Below, one piece after another: positions 32,898-43,000 of a stretch of 64,000 bases of DNA. The position numbers and the translations under genes are program-made. The stretch lies in NCBI RefSeq assembly GCF_007164725.1, contig NZ_AP019697.1:2020001-2084000 (forward strand), written 5' to 3'. Each line of letters begins with the position of its first letter. Within the stretch, counting starts at the first letter, position 1. The notes under the pieces are model-generated. The model ran no database searches, was not told the origin of the DNA, and worked only from the letters and a program-made list of their open reading frames with translations. Origin of the DNA: Dialister hominis. GTDB lineage: Bacteria; Bacillota; Negativicutes; Veillonellales; Dialisteraceae.

Positions 32898-33440
32898 TTA
32901 TTTCACTCGTTCCACATTCGGCACATGAAGGCCAAAGGAAATTCTCTTGATCACTCGGATATAATCCTCCACCGGAAAATCTTCCTTCGTGCACAAGATA
33001 AGATACCTGTCGCCGCCGTCGATCAGGTTGTAATCCGTACTGAAAAACCCATTCCTGCGGTAAAAATCAAGCCTTCTCACCCTCTGCTCAGAATTCGCCG
33101 CATGAGGATCCAGCGGCTCAATATTCAAGGCAACGCCCCTGCCCGAGGCCCTCGCCTTCAAATCCGTCAGAATCGCCGTCCCGTATCCTTTGGAACGGAT
33201 TTCATCATTCACCGCCAGGTACAAGACGAAAACCATATCCTCATTCTCGACCGTGTACGTGAAACCACAGAAATCATCGCCATCATAATAAGCCAGGAAA
33301 TGCACATAACTGCTCCACGCCCGAAGCCGCAGCAGGAACATCGGGAACTGCTCATTCTTTGGAAAAGCCCTCTCCAGGAGCCCCTTCACCCGTGAAAGAT
33401 CCCGAAGACTCCCATCCACCTTCCGCGCCGTCAGCTTCAT
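32898..33440 (-). CDS. GNAT-family acetyltransferase
   Basis: 180 residues. It has the GNAT core VFVLYLAVNDEIRSKGYGTA, with the acetyl-CoA loop RSKGYGTA, and DFYRRNGFFSTDYN near the C-terminus. Substrate unknown. It is a single gene at the left border of the AT-rich type I restriction locus. Confidence 0.88.
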   Translation of the reverse strand: MKLTARKVDGSLRDLSRVKGLLERAFPKNEQFPMFLLRLRAWSSYVHFLAYYDGDDFCGFTYTVENEDMVFVLYLAVNDEIRSKGYGTAILTDLKARASGRGVALNIEPLDPHAANSEQRVRRLDFYRRNGFFSTDYNLIDGGDRYLILCTKEDFPVEDYIRVIKRISFGLHVPNVERVK

Positions 33441-33506
33441 CCCGATTCCCCTTTCCTGCGATAATCACTAGAAATAATGCTTTAGGACCTATGATAACAC
33501 AGAACG

Positions 33507-33534
33507 AAAAGCCCCCGCATGGGAGGCCTTTTTT
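33507..33534. terminator. Orphan terminator at left border of the type I R-M locus
   Basis: AAAAGCCCCC-GCATG-GGAGGCCTTTTTT. A closely similar terminator (AAAAAGTCCCCCGGATGGGAGG) lies at 43424-43453, on the other side of the locus. No gene ends here, so the adjacent sequence may have been replaced by the incoming island. Confidence 0.6.
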
Positions 33535-33541
33535 ATTTTCC

Positions 33542-34309
33542 ATAACAAGAAGAATTCTTGAAAAGATAATTTTTCAAAATTTAATTGATGTAAATGATAA
33601 TTTAGGAAAACAAATTGAGACATTATATAGCTATTGGTTTAATCAATTTAATTTTCCTAATGAAAATGGTGCTCCTTATTCTGATAGTAATGGTTTTACT
33701 AAATGGAACTCACATATAAAAAGACAAATTCCAAAATCCTGGGAAGTCAAAAATATTAGAGATATTACAAATCTTACCTGGGGACAATGTCCACAGGGAG
33801 AACACATTTTTCCAGATAATATGACTGCAGACAATCTCTTTGACTACTGTTCAGGTGCTGGAGATATGAATGGAGGTCTTTTGGTAGATTGTCAGGGTAA
33901 AACTGATGATAGTAAGCGTTTTGCATACCCTAATGATATTTTAATTTCTATTGCCGGAAAAATCGGAAATATGTGTCTCGTGGACCATAAAATATCGCTG
34001 GGACGTGCAGCATTAGCATTTACGGCAAAGGATCAAGAGATAATTCCATATATATATATGACATTAAAGTCGTTGAATAAAAAGATTGTAACAGTCTCGA
34101 CTGGATCAATACAGAAAGTTATAAGCGACACAAACGTAGATGATTTCAATTTTCCATACTCCGAAGAAATTGTCAAAAAATTTTGTCTTTGTGCTAATCC
34201 ACTGTTTCATAAAATTATCAAATTGGAACAAGAGAAAAAAGAGCTTATACGACTTCGTAACTGGTTATTACCAATGTTAATGAATGGGCAAGCTATTATA
34301 GAAGATTAA
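33542..34309 (+). pseudogene. Silent hsdS second-half cassette (TRD2, 'C2')
   Basis: This is an open frame without a start, encoding the central conserved region, one target recognition domain and the C-terminal end of a type I specificity subunit. Visible are VNDNLGKQIE, IPKSWEVKNIRDITNLTWGQ, DILISIAGKIGN, and the closing LRNWLLPMLMNGQAIIED. It lies on the plus strand, opposite to the active hsdS. It is enclosed by inverted copies of the 14-bp site TAAATGATAATTTA (33591-33604 and 34315-34328), and its stop is five bases before the second site. Inversion between these sites would join it in frame to the half gene at 34306-34869. Confidence 0.85.
33591..33604 (+). other. hsdS recombination site a
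   Basis: TAAATGATAATTTA, plus orientation. It encodes the NDNL of the central conserved region of HsdS in cassette C2. Confidence 0.8.
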
Positions 34310-34857
34310 GCAATTAAATTATCATTTATCTGATTATTCAAGAGAATTTTATCATCTAGAGTTTTTAGCACTCGTGATATTTTATGCTGCTCACTAATAT
34401 CCGGTAAAAAAACAACTATATCTTTTAATATATCTGTATTTAGGGAAGCCATCGTTGAACCTACTGCAGAATTCATAAGTTGTTTCTTCACGTGCTTACT
34501 TTCTAGATATTGGGACAAGAATAGCATATCTATATTTGTTTTAGCTCTAGCTCTTATACAATCCGATCCCTGTACCCAACCAGTCTCTTTATTCGTTATA
34601 AATGCGTGTCTATCAATAGATCCCTTCCTGCCAAATACTATATCTTCCTCTTTTAGTATATGCTGAGATAATCGATCTCTCGTTTGTTCCGATACATGTT
34701 CTATATTAGCAGTCAGGATATTACCAAATCCAATATCTTTTACATTAATAACAGGAATACCCTCTTTAGTATATTCACTTGCACTAAATTGGGTGCCAAA
34801 AGGTCCTGTTTGGAAATTCACTAAATCCCCTAATTTTAGATGATTAATATTTTTCAT
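34306..34857 (-). CDS. hsdS first half (TRD1, 'N2'), truncated at the recombination site
   Basis: 183 residues from the ATG at 34857, preceded by GGGTGG; an ATG at 34869 overlapping the recombinase stop (TAATG) is possible. It encodes one target recognition domain (LKLGDLVNFQTGPFGTQ, EEDIVFGRKGSIDRHAF) and the central helix ISRVLKTLDDKI up to INDNLIA, then stops just after the 14-bp site. It is thus a half specificity subunit. It resembles the first half of the active hsdS (GDVADIITGPFGSQL, NAVGSTMASLNT against NHAVGSNMPNLNT). Inversion of cassette C2 would turn it into a full-length second hsdS. Confidence 0.82.
   Translation of the reverse strand: MKNINHLKLGDLVNFQTGPFGTQFSASEYTKEGIPVINVKDIGFGNILTANIEHVSEQTRDRLSQHILKEEDIVFGRKGSIDRHAFITNKETGWVQGSDCIRARAKTNIDMLFLSQYLESKHVKKQLMNSAVGSTMASLNTDILKDIVVFLPDISEQHKISRVLKTLDDKILLNNQINDNLIA
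34315..34328 (-). other. hsdS recombination site b
   Basis: TAAATGATAATTTA on the minus strand, inside the N2 half gene (INDNL) and five bases beyond the C2 stop codon. Confidence 0.8.
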
Positions 34858-34868
34858 AAAGCCACCCA

Positions 34869-35272
34869 TTAACTTATATACTTTTTATGTGCACTTTTTA
34901 CATTACTTTGTTTAACCATTGCATAATGTAACGTCGTATCTATCCTTTTATGCCCTAAGAGTTGCTGCAGTTGTTCGATTGGCATACCTTTATCAATTGC
35001 ATGAGTCGCTAACGTCCTTCTAAATTTATGTGGATGTACCTTGTTAATATTCAGTCTCAATCCGTAAGAGCGCAAACGTGTTTCTATACCACCAATTGAT
35101 ATTCTGTGATAAGGAGCTCTTAAACTAACAAATAGTGCGGGGTCATTATCACTTCTTTGATCTAAATATTTTTGAAGATGAATCTTTGTTCTCGCATCAA
35201 AATAAACTGTCCGTTCTTTTTCTCCTTTTCCACAGACAATACACTCTCGATTATAAAAATCAATATCTTGTC
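34869..35272 (-). pseudogene. Tyrosine recombinase, C-terminal part (split by IS256 element)
   Basis: This part encodes the catalytic half of an integrase/Xer-type recombinase: GKGEKERTVYFDARTKIHLQ, then HPHKFRRTLATHAIDKG (HxxR), LQQLLGHKRIDTTLHYAM with the conserved His and the Tyr nucleophile in TTLHYAMV. It joins in frame to the part at 36641-37225 when the IS256-family element and one 8-bp duplication are removed, giving 326 residues. Confidence 0.88.
35265..35272. repeat. 8-bp target duplication of the IS256 element, left copy
   Basis: ATCTTGTC, repeated at 36641-36648 directly after the other end of the element. Confidence 0.9.
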
Positions 35273-36640
35273 GGGAGTGTAAAATAGTTTGTGTAAATCG
35301 GTATTGCATGAATCTACTTTATGCCCCATACTGGGGTAAACAAAGATAAGGACGGTAACAGAATGGCAAAGTGTAAAACTCCACCAACTACCCCAGGCGA
35401 GCAGATTGCTCAGCAAATCCTCAACAACTACGACATCAAGAGCGCGGAAGACGTACAGGACGTCCTGAAGCAGATTTTTGGCCCCATTTTTGAGTCCATG
35501 CTCAAAGGTGAGATGGAAAATCATCTCGGCCATAAGAAGCATGAGCGCTCCGAAGACGGTGACAATGTCCGGAACGGCTATTCATCCAAGACGCTCAAGA
35601 CCTCTCTGGGCGAGGTTCCTATCCGCGTCCCTAGGGATCGCCAGAGTACGTTTGAACCGCAGATCATCAAGAAGCACCAGCGCGACGTTTCGTCCATCGA
35701 GGGCAAGGTACTGGCGATGTATGCCCGTGGCATGAGCCAACGCGACATCGCTGCAACCATCGAAGACATCTACGGCTTCCAGATGTCACATGAACAGATC
35801 TCCACCATCACAGGCTGCGTCATGGAAGAGGTCGAGGCATGGCGGAATCGTCCGCTCCAGTCGTTCTATCCATTTGCTTTCGTCGACTGCATCTACGTAT
35901 CGCTGCGCACGGAGTATGGCGTCCAGCAGGTGGCCGTCTATGTCATGCTTGCCTATGACGTCAACGGCTGCAAGGATGTCCTTGGCCTCTGGATCAACGA
36001 GACGGAGAGCAAGCATGACTGGATGCAGATCTTCGACGAGCTGCGGGCTCGCGGCGTTAAGGATCTTGGCATCCTGTCCATGGATGGCGTGAGCGGATTG
36101 GAGGAAGGCGCCAAGGCTGTATTCCCGCATGCCACGGTTCAGCGCTGCATCGTACACCTCATCCGCAATTCCATCCGCTACATCCCACGCAAGCAGTGGA
36201 GTGCATTCACGAAGCAGCTGAAGCTCATCTATGGTGCCATCAACGTCAAGCAGGCCCGTCAGGAATTCGAGAAGTTCAAGACCGACTGGCAGGCTTATCC
36301 AGGCGCGGTCAGCGTATGGGAAAACAATTTCTCACACGTCGAGCAGCTCTATAACTATGGCAGTGCCGTGCGCAAGATCATGTACACGACCAATGCCATC
36401 GAGAGCGTCAACTCTAGCTTCCGCAAGGTGACCAAGAAAGGCGCTTTCCCCAACGAGGATGCAGTCTTCAAGATTTTCTACCTACGCATCCAAGAGCTCT
36501 ATAAAAAATGGAAAGGTCGTCACGTCGCAAGCTGGGCGATGGTCCGGAACCAGCTGCTCATGGACGACAGGATGTCTCAGCTTATGCAGCAATACGATGT
36601 TGCTTATTGAATCGATTTACACAAAACTCTTGACACACCC
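35273..36640 (+). mobile_element. IS256-family insertion sequence (1368 bp)
   Basis: Inverted ends GGGAGTGTAAAATAGTTTGT and GGGTGTGTCAAGAGTTTTGT, both continuing into GTAAATCG. The 8-bp target duplication ATCTTGTC flanks it. It interrupts the tyrosine recombinase gene of the hsdS shuffling locus. Its base composition is far more GC-rich than the AT-rich locus around it. Confidence 0.95.
35363..36610 (+). CDS. IS256-family (mutator-type) transposase
   Basis: 415 residues from the ATG at 35363, which has an AAGGA ribosome site. Typical segments: FGPIFESMLKGEMENHLG, NVRNGYSSKTLKTSLGEVPI, YARGMSQRDIAATIEDIYG, the DDE residues in FAFVDCIYV, GILSMDGVSGLEEGAKAVFP and YTTNAIESVNSSFRKVTKK. The gene is intact. 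Confidence 0.95.
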   Translation: MAKCKTPPTTPGEQIAQQILNNYDIKSAEDVQDVLKQIFGPIFESMLKGEMENHLGHKKHERSEDGDNVRNGYSSKTLKTSLGEVPIRVPRDRQSTFEPQIIKKHQRDVSSIEGKVLAMYARGMSQRDIAATIEDIYGFQMSHEQISTITGCVMEEVEAWRNRPLQSFYPFAFVDCIYVSLRTEYGVQQVAVYVMLAYDVNGCKDVLGLWINETESKHDWMQIFDELRARGVKDLGILSMDGVSGLEEGAKAVFPHATVQRCIVHLIRNSIRYIPRKQWSAFTKQLKLIYGAINVKQARQEFEKFKTDWQAYPGAVSVWENNFSHVEQLYNYGSAVRKIMYTTNAIESVNSSFRKVTKKGAFPNEDAVFKIFYLRIQELYKKWKGRHVASWAMVRNQLLMDDRMSQLMQQYDVAY

Positions 36641-37225
36641 ATCTTGTCTATTTAAAGATACCATCTCTCCAATTCTCATTCCTGAAGAAGCAAGTAAATC
36701 TATAATTGCCAAATCGCGATTTTCAACACAACTATCTCTCATAATTTCTAACTCTTCATCTGAGAATGTTTCCTTAACTGTAAACCCCGTCTTTATTTTG
36801 TGAATTCTCCTAACTGGGCTTTTCAGAATATAATTTTCATCTTCCAACCAAGAAAAGAAACTTGAGAGGATACGTCTAATATTATCTATAGTGGTCTTTC
36901 CCGAATCATTTCTCTTTTGATAAGCAGTAAGATATCTTCTTATAGAATCCGTATCAATTTCTCTCACAGCCATTCCAATCTCCATTAGAAATTTTTGGAG
37001 TGTACTTCCATAATACCTAAGTGATTTTTCAGAACATCCTTCCAACTTCTTCGCAGAAAGAAACATATTTAAAAAATCCGGTTCTTCCTCTATAAATCCT
37101 CTTCTTATAAATAAATCATACTTCGATAAAACATTTTGTAGTACATCCTCTAACTGACCACACTGGACATTATTTAAATATGGTAACATTCTCTCTACAA
37201 CTTCTTTAATAATCGGTGAGCTCAT
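36641..37225 (-). pseudogene. Tyrosine recombinase, N-terminal part (split by IS256 element)
   Basis: The start is placed at the ATG at 37225, with GGAG seven bases before it. It encodes the SAM-like core-binding domain (LNMFLSAKKLEGCSEKSLRY, YYGSTLQKFLMEIG, SFFSWLEDENYILKSPVRRI) and the beginning of the catalytic domain up to the first active-site Arg, LASSGMRIGEMVSLNRQD, where the element enters. It lies between the active hsdS and the N2 half gene, as expected for the recombinase that shuffles hsdS cassettes. Confidence 0.88.
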
Positions 37226-37312
37226 AATCATTCTCCTCACTAGAGAACGATTAACAACGGCAGTCCCTATTTTAAATAACTCCCGCCGTTGAGGGAGAAA
37301 ATATAACTTACA

Positions 37313-37326
37313 TAAATGATAATTTA
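37313..37326 (+). other. hsdS recombination site c
   Basis: TAAATGATAATTTA, plus orientation, five bases beyond the stop codon of the active hsdS (stop at 37332-37334). It does not encode protein here. Confidence 0.8.
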
Positions 37327-37331
37327 GTGGC

Positions 37332-38438
37332 CTAGTCTCCAATAACCGCCTGTCCATTAATTAATAACGGTAAAAGACTATTTCGGACATCTTGCAATCG
37401 TTGTGATTCACAAGTATTTCGTGAAATCATATCAAAATATGGTTGAATTAATTTGTTAAACAAAATTATTTCATCTTCAACAGGAACATATATAGGCCGC
37501 TCTTTAAGTATTGGTTTTTGAAGATGTTTTAAACCAGTTCCAGTAAAATACTTAATGTCTATTTCATGTTGGATGGCTTTTAATAATAAGTATAGATAAT
37601 CAGCAAGATTATATTTGGCTGTTATACACCAGGTATCAGTTGAATATGCTGCTTTCCCCACATAAAACCTAATACCAACGTTCCCGCCGGTGTTGATATA
37701 ACAATTACGATCGTCAACAAAAAATGAATCCCATGCTAAAATACCATTCCCACTTGTAAAAAAAGGAAACCTACCGTTAGAGCACTTTGCTTCATTTACT
37801 TGTACTTGTGATTTAGGATATTCGTGGATAATATCGCTTAATAATCCATTAGGAGTTCTGTTAAAGAAAAAATTCATGTAGATTAGCTTTGCCAGCGCCT
37901 CTAAATTATCATTTATCTTTACATTGTTTTGTATTTTAGCCTCTATTACTGATAGCAATCGGGCTATTTTAATTTGTACAGAATACGTGGGAATCATAAC
38001 TGGAATTTCAGATAAAATACCCGTATTTAAATTAGGCATGTTAGAACCCACTGCATGATTTGTAATCCACTTTCTTACATGCACATTATCCAGATAATAC
38101 GATAGATATTTGGAATTAATTTCTGTTGTTTTTACCCTAACTCTAAAGCACCCTGTTCCACACAAAAAATCTTCATCAGAATCAATATAAGCGTGCTTTT
38201 CGATATCCCCTCTTCGTGGAAATATTATATCTCCATTCTGTACCGAATATCGAATTAATCTTTGAAAATCATTCTCCGATATACGGGCGACATCCTCAAA
38301 ATTCAATTTCCCATCTTTAATATCTTGGGGCATTATTACAGGGATGCCTTCCATCTTATAATCACTTTCATGTAATTGAGAGCCAAATGGCCCCGTAATA
38401 ATATCTGCCACATCCCCTAGCTGCACAACTTTACTCAT
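37332..38438 (-). CDS. hsdS: Type I restriction enzyme specificity subunit, active copy (N1-C1)
   Basis: 368 residues, two target recognition domains in tandem. TRD1 (about 1-175) begins VVQLGDVADIITGPFGSQ and ends in the helix ARLLSVIEAKIQNNVKINDN. TRD2 (about 200-355) contains TSGNGILAWDSFFVDDR and TGTGLKHLQKPILKERPIY. The C-terminal helix ends in LRxSLLPLLINGQAVIGD. The two halves meet at the 14-bp site (37902-37915), and the second half is bounded by an inverted site after the stop. It overlaps hsdM by eight bases. TRD identity sets which DNA sequence HsdM methylates and HsdR protects or attacks. Confidence 0.93.
   Translation of the reverse strand: MSKVVQLGDVADIITGPFGSQLHESDYKMEGIPVIMPQDIKDGKLNFEDVARISENDFQRLIRYSVQNGDIIFPRRGDIEKHAYIDSDEDFLCGTGCFRVRVKTTEINSKYLSYYLDNVHVRKWITNHAVGSNMPNLNTGILSEIPVMIPTYSVQIKIARLLSVIEAKIQNNVKINDNLEALAKLIYMNFFFNRTPNGLLSDIIHEYPKSQVQVNEAKCSNGRFPFFTSGNGILAWDSFFVDDRNCYINTGGNVGIRFYVGKAAYSTDTWCITAKYNLADYLYLLLKAIQHEIDIKYFTGTGLKHLQKPILKERPIYVPVEDEIILFNKLIQPYFDMISRNTCESQRLQDVRNSLLPLLINGQAVIGD
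37902..37915 (-). other. hsdS recombination site d
   Basis: TAAATGATAATTTA on the minus strand inside active hsdS, encoding NDNL between the two recognition domains. Confidence 0.8.
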
Positions 38439-40053
38439 ACTTCACCTTATTCAATTGTTCAATAATTTCATTTTCTAATTTCGTATTTTCTTCAAAATAT
38501 TTCAACAAATCCTTTTTATATTCATCCATCTTTACTTTGAATTCTTCTGGAGTAAGGGGAATATATTCAATTTTTACATCAAAATATTGTCCTGCAGCTA
38601 ATGAATACCGCTTCTTCTTAATCTCATCATAAGTTACGGCTACAGAAAGATCGTCTACCGTCTCTTTATTTCTAAATACTTTAACTATTTGTTCTATTTC
38701 TTCATCTCTTAATCTCCGTTTTTTATTTTTCCCGTCTTTATACTCCTCACCCATTTTAGATGCATCAATTAAGCAAACTTTTTCTGTTTTCTTTGAATTA
38801 TCAAAAAACAATACAGAAACATTCGTACCTGTTGTAGCAAAAACATTTGATGGCATGCTGATTACACCACTAACAATTTTTTCATCAACAAGATGATGTA
38901 AAACTTTCTTTTCGACACCACTTTTAGACGTTAGAAATCCGGTAGGAACGACAATTGCGCCTTTACCATTTTTCTTTAACGAATTTACAACGTGCTGAAT
39001 AAAGAGGGGGTATATTGCCATTTTAGATTTATCTTTTTTAGGCACAGTTGGAACTCCCGCCCAAAATCTAACTGGCATCTTAGCAAGTTTCTCTCTTGTA
39101 TCTGAAAAATCCATCTTAAACGGAGGATTTGAAACCACGTAATCAAATTGGCGAAGATTCTGTCCATCATCAGATTTATGATATGGTTCGGACAATGTAT
39201 CCCCTTGAATTACATTGTCCATAGAGGAAACTAATCCATTCAGTATTAAGTTCAGTTTCAACATTTTATTACTACGTTGAGAAATATCCTGTGAGAAGAT
39301 CGTACACTTATCTTCGCCAATCTGATGAGCAAGTGCCATTAATAATGTACCGGTTCCCGCGGAAGGATCATAACATTCAACGCTATGGAGATCTTCATTA
39401 TCTCCAACTAATAGTTCCGCCATAATGGCTGCAATCGAATGCGGCGTATAATATTCCGCGTACTTTCCGCCGCCAGAAGTATTGTAATCCTTGATCAGAT
39501 ATTCAAAAATCTGGGCAAAAAAATCATAGTTCTTAGAAAAGGCTTCATCAAACGAGAAATTAACTAATTTATCCACAAGTGCTCTTGCAAAGTCTGCCCT
39601 TTGTGATTCATCTGTTACAAAAGGGGTTAATTTCTCAAACAACGGGACTTGTGTTCTCTGAGAGGTTTTTGTTGAAAAGATTTCAGAATTAATATCCGAA
39701 ATGTTAATCATAGTCGCATCAAAAATAAGATCGAAATCGCCTTTCGATTGCTGATTCCAGAGATTAGATATTAGATGTTCTGGATAAAGGACCGGCACAT
39801 CTGGAGAAAGCTGGTCAAGTAAATCCTCTCGCTCACTTTCGGACATATTGGCATAAGCAGTTTCCCACTTTTCCGCTGTCGCTAAGTTAGTATCAATTTT
39901 TCTAATTTCATACCCAAACTTGTCATTCAAATATTTGTAAAGAAATACTTGTGTAATAATTTTAAATTCATTACCATCATTCCCCAACCCAAATGTCTGA
40001 CACGTAGCTTTTAGTCCATCAATCAGGGCATATGTTTTCTCTTTTATTTCCAT
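38431..40053 (-). CDS. hsdM: Type I restriction modification DNA methyltransferase subunit
   Basis: 540 residues. An N-terminal helical domain (HsdM_N) precedes an N6-adenine methyltransferase: SAM-binding motif I YDPSAGTGTLLMA (about 228-240), YYTPHSIAAIMAELL before it, and catalytic motif IV SNPPFKMDF (about 308-316). It forms a complex with HsdS to methylate the target sequence, and with HsdR to cut unmodified DNA. The gene follows hsdR by 18 bases and overlaps hsdS by eight. The AT-rich composition differs from the his operon and suggests transfer. Confidence 0.96.
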   Translation of the reverse strand: MEIKEKTYALIDGLKATCQTFGLGNDGNEFKIITQVFLYKYLNDKFGYEIRKIDTNLATAEKWETAYANMSESEREDLLDQLSPDVPVLYPEHLISNLWNQQSKGDFDLIFDATMINISDINSEIFSTKTSQRTQVPLFEKLTPFVTDESQRADFARALVDKLVNFSFDEAFSKNYDFFAQIFEYLIKDYNTSGGGKYAEYYTPHSIAAIMAELLVGDNEDLHSVECYDPSAGTGTLLMALAHQIGEDKCTIFSQDISQRSNKMLKLNLILNGLVSSMDNVIQGDTLSEPYHKSDDGQNLRQFDYVVSNPPFKMDFSDTREKLAKMPVRFWAGVPTVPKKDKSKMAIYPLFIQHVVNSLKKNGKGAIVVPTGFLTSKSGVEKKVLHHLVDEKIVSGVISMPSNVFATTGTNVSVLFFDNSKKTEKVCLIDASKMGEEYKDGKNKKRRLRDEEIEQIVKVFRNKETVDDLSVAVTYDEIKKKRYSLAAGQYFDVKIEYIPLTPEEFKVKMDEYKKDLLKYFEENTKLENEIIEQLNKVKYE

Positions 40054-40071
40054 ATTATTAGAATATCCTTT

Positions 40072-43000
40072 TTAATTCACACTATACATACTGTTATACT
40101 GTTCTAAATACTGACGTGAGATACTTTTTTGGATAAATTCTCTGTCTTCTCTAGTATTTGATAAATGTAACTTATCTAATCCACGCTTAGTCTCTACCAT
40201 AACAGTCTTCGCAAAATAAGCATCTTTCTTCAAAATATCATTCCTATCATAAACTTTATCGTCTATGACATCTTTGATGTACAAAAGAGCCATCATAACT
40301 CGTTCATCATATTCCGATATCAGAGGTTCCTTGTGTTCGGCTAATCGTAATTTGTTTTCCTCATTGATACGTTTATGAACACGAGCAAATTTGTAATCCC
40401 CATGATACTTACGTAAAAGTGCATTATTACGTTGTTTCAGTTCATTAAGTTTTTTCAGTATCTCATCCAGATTTTTTGTATCTTCATTGAACTCATCAAC
40501 ACTATCTACCACAAAGCCATGCTCTTTAAACCGCTTCATAAAAGCTTCTCTTAGTGTGATATATTCTGGATCTTCCTGATCAAAATTTTCAGAAAAAGCT
40601 CTTACAGCTTTATTCCATTTTTCTTTTAATTCTTCCCCACCAGAAATGATTTTAAGCTCTTCTGACCCAAGGTTTCTAAACGAAAACGTGATATCCATCA
40701 TTGCTTCATTAATGATTAGTTTTGTGCTATCTTCTTTCGCAAAAGCGGCTTTCTCATTAATGATTTTGATATGGTGATCAACTTCTTTAATCATTTCAGG
40801 AAGATTTTCTATTTTATACTTTGAGAAAGCTTCTTTTAATTCATCATCACCGAAAGTACGCACGATATTATAGCAATCTCGTGCTGATAACAGAGATTTC
40901 TTTAAATTCAACAATTCTTTTTTATTGTCTATCATTGAAATTTCAGAACTAAACACCTCTAAATCACTTGTAGTGTACTTAAACAGCTCCTGTTTAACTT
41001 CATGCATTTGCTTGATAAGAGCATCTTTATTTTCAAGCACGGCACGGAATGTATCAGTTGCATTCTCCGGTCCAACTTCGTCAGGATCATTAAATCTATT
41101 TAACTCCTTTAAATAGGCCGCATTTGTCTCCTCGAAATTCTTTTTTATATCTGCGAAATCGACGACATAACCATAACGATTATCTTTATATGGCCTATTG
41201 ACTCTTGTAATTGCCTGAAGTAAATTATGATCTTTTAACTTTCTACCTAAATACAGTCTTTTAAGTCTTGGTGCATCAAATCCGGTCAATAACATGTTAA
41301 AAACAATTAAGAAATCTATGGTCATATTCTTCTTAAAGTCTTTAATTATCTGCTTTTGTGTCTCTTTATCATTGCTATCGTATAAGATTAAAGCTGCTTT
41401 AAAATGACTTTTCCTTGGTGAAACTTGATTTAACTCATTTTGAATCTCATTAAAATACGAGTATAGTTTCCTGGCCTGGCCACTAGTTTCACATATAATC
41501 ATGCCACCTAACGTATCATCACCGTGTACCAGACGGAAAGTCTTCATATCACTGATAATAAACCGGAGCAATTCTTTTACGTAATTCTCATGCTCTACAA
41601 TTGCTGCTTTATTTACATCCCTTTTATTCACTAGAGCTTCAAGCTTCCCATATATCTGGGTAAGTCTTTCCCTATATGAGGTTTCGATATCTTCTCGGAT
41701 AATTTTTAGTGTATAGCCGTCTTGTATGGACTTATCGTAATAATAGGTATGCAGATACTCCCCAAATACCTTCCACGATGCTCTTTCCTCTTTCAGCAGA
41801 GGCGTTCCCGTAAGTGCTATTTTTATGGAATTCGGATCCGCCTCAAATAAATTATTTAAAAATGAACCTTTAGGGTTATATCCTCTATGGGCTTCATCTA
41901 TAATAAATACTCTTTGAAGGTTAGTAGCATACGGAGGTAGGTCCACCTTTGCTTTATCTTCAGCGAATCGCTGGATATTTACAACCGTAATTTCAGGTTT
42001 CCCAGTATATCCTTCCAATGCTTGATTTTTCCTGAATTGCTCCATTAATTCATTTCTTGAATTCGCTGTTTTAATTTCTAAGCCTCGGGCCTCAAATTCT
42101 TGAGCAGCCTGTTCAAGCAGATCAAGTCGGTCTACAATGAAATAAAATTTTGCGACTTTATTATGTTTTGCAAAGTAATCTGAAAGAACGTATGTTAAAT
42201 GGAAGGAAAGTGCCGTTTTTCCACTCCCCTGTGTGTGCCAAATGACGCCTGCTTTCTTCCCTTTATCAATTTTGTCTCTTACTGCAAGTGACGCGAAGAA
42301 TTGCTGATATCTCATAATATTTTTCTGATCGATTGATTCAATTTTTCCATCTACTTCTCGATCAATCCTAACGTAAGCAATACCGTACTTCAGTAAAAAG
42401 AGTAATCTTTCCGGCGAGCACATCGACGTAATAATTCTATTGGTCGGTGTATTTATATTTAAATTTGTCTTATATTCCGGTGTCGAATGAATAACCTGAC
42501 AGTTGAAATCCGTTAAAATTTTCTTTTCTATGCGCCTATCTATGTCTCTATAAGGATAGTCACGAATAAACGGCGCCACCTCTAAGTTCCCAGGATTTTC
42601 TTCCCTAAAGCAGTTAAATGGAGCATTCTCACGCGAAGCCGTACAATAGAAAGCTCCCTGAATAGGAACTATCCCGCCTTCAGCATCATATTCCATGTTA
42701 TTAGAAAAAATCATCAGTTGCGTAATGTTAATAAACCTTCTGAATTTCCTATTTGGAAATCTAACTTGGTTCATTCTTTTACTTTCAGCAACCATACCGC
42801 CAGCATTATTTGGTTTTTTTACTTCAATAAAAACTAGTGGCAGACCATTGATAAATAATGTTATATCCGGTCTGAAATTATCATCATCTCTTTTATAGGT
42901 AAATTCAGCAGTAAAGTGATATACGTTATTTTGCGGATTATCATAGTCTATCAATTTAACTGGAGACAAAGATCTAAGCCTTTTATAAAAACTGCGTCCT

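Noticed and set aside
33359-33541. Extension of the silent hsdS cassette upstream to an ATG at 33359
   Set aside because: The frame runs antisense through the GNAT gene start and an intervening terminator. HsdS similarity begins only after about 33540.
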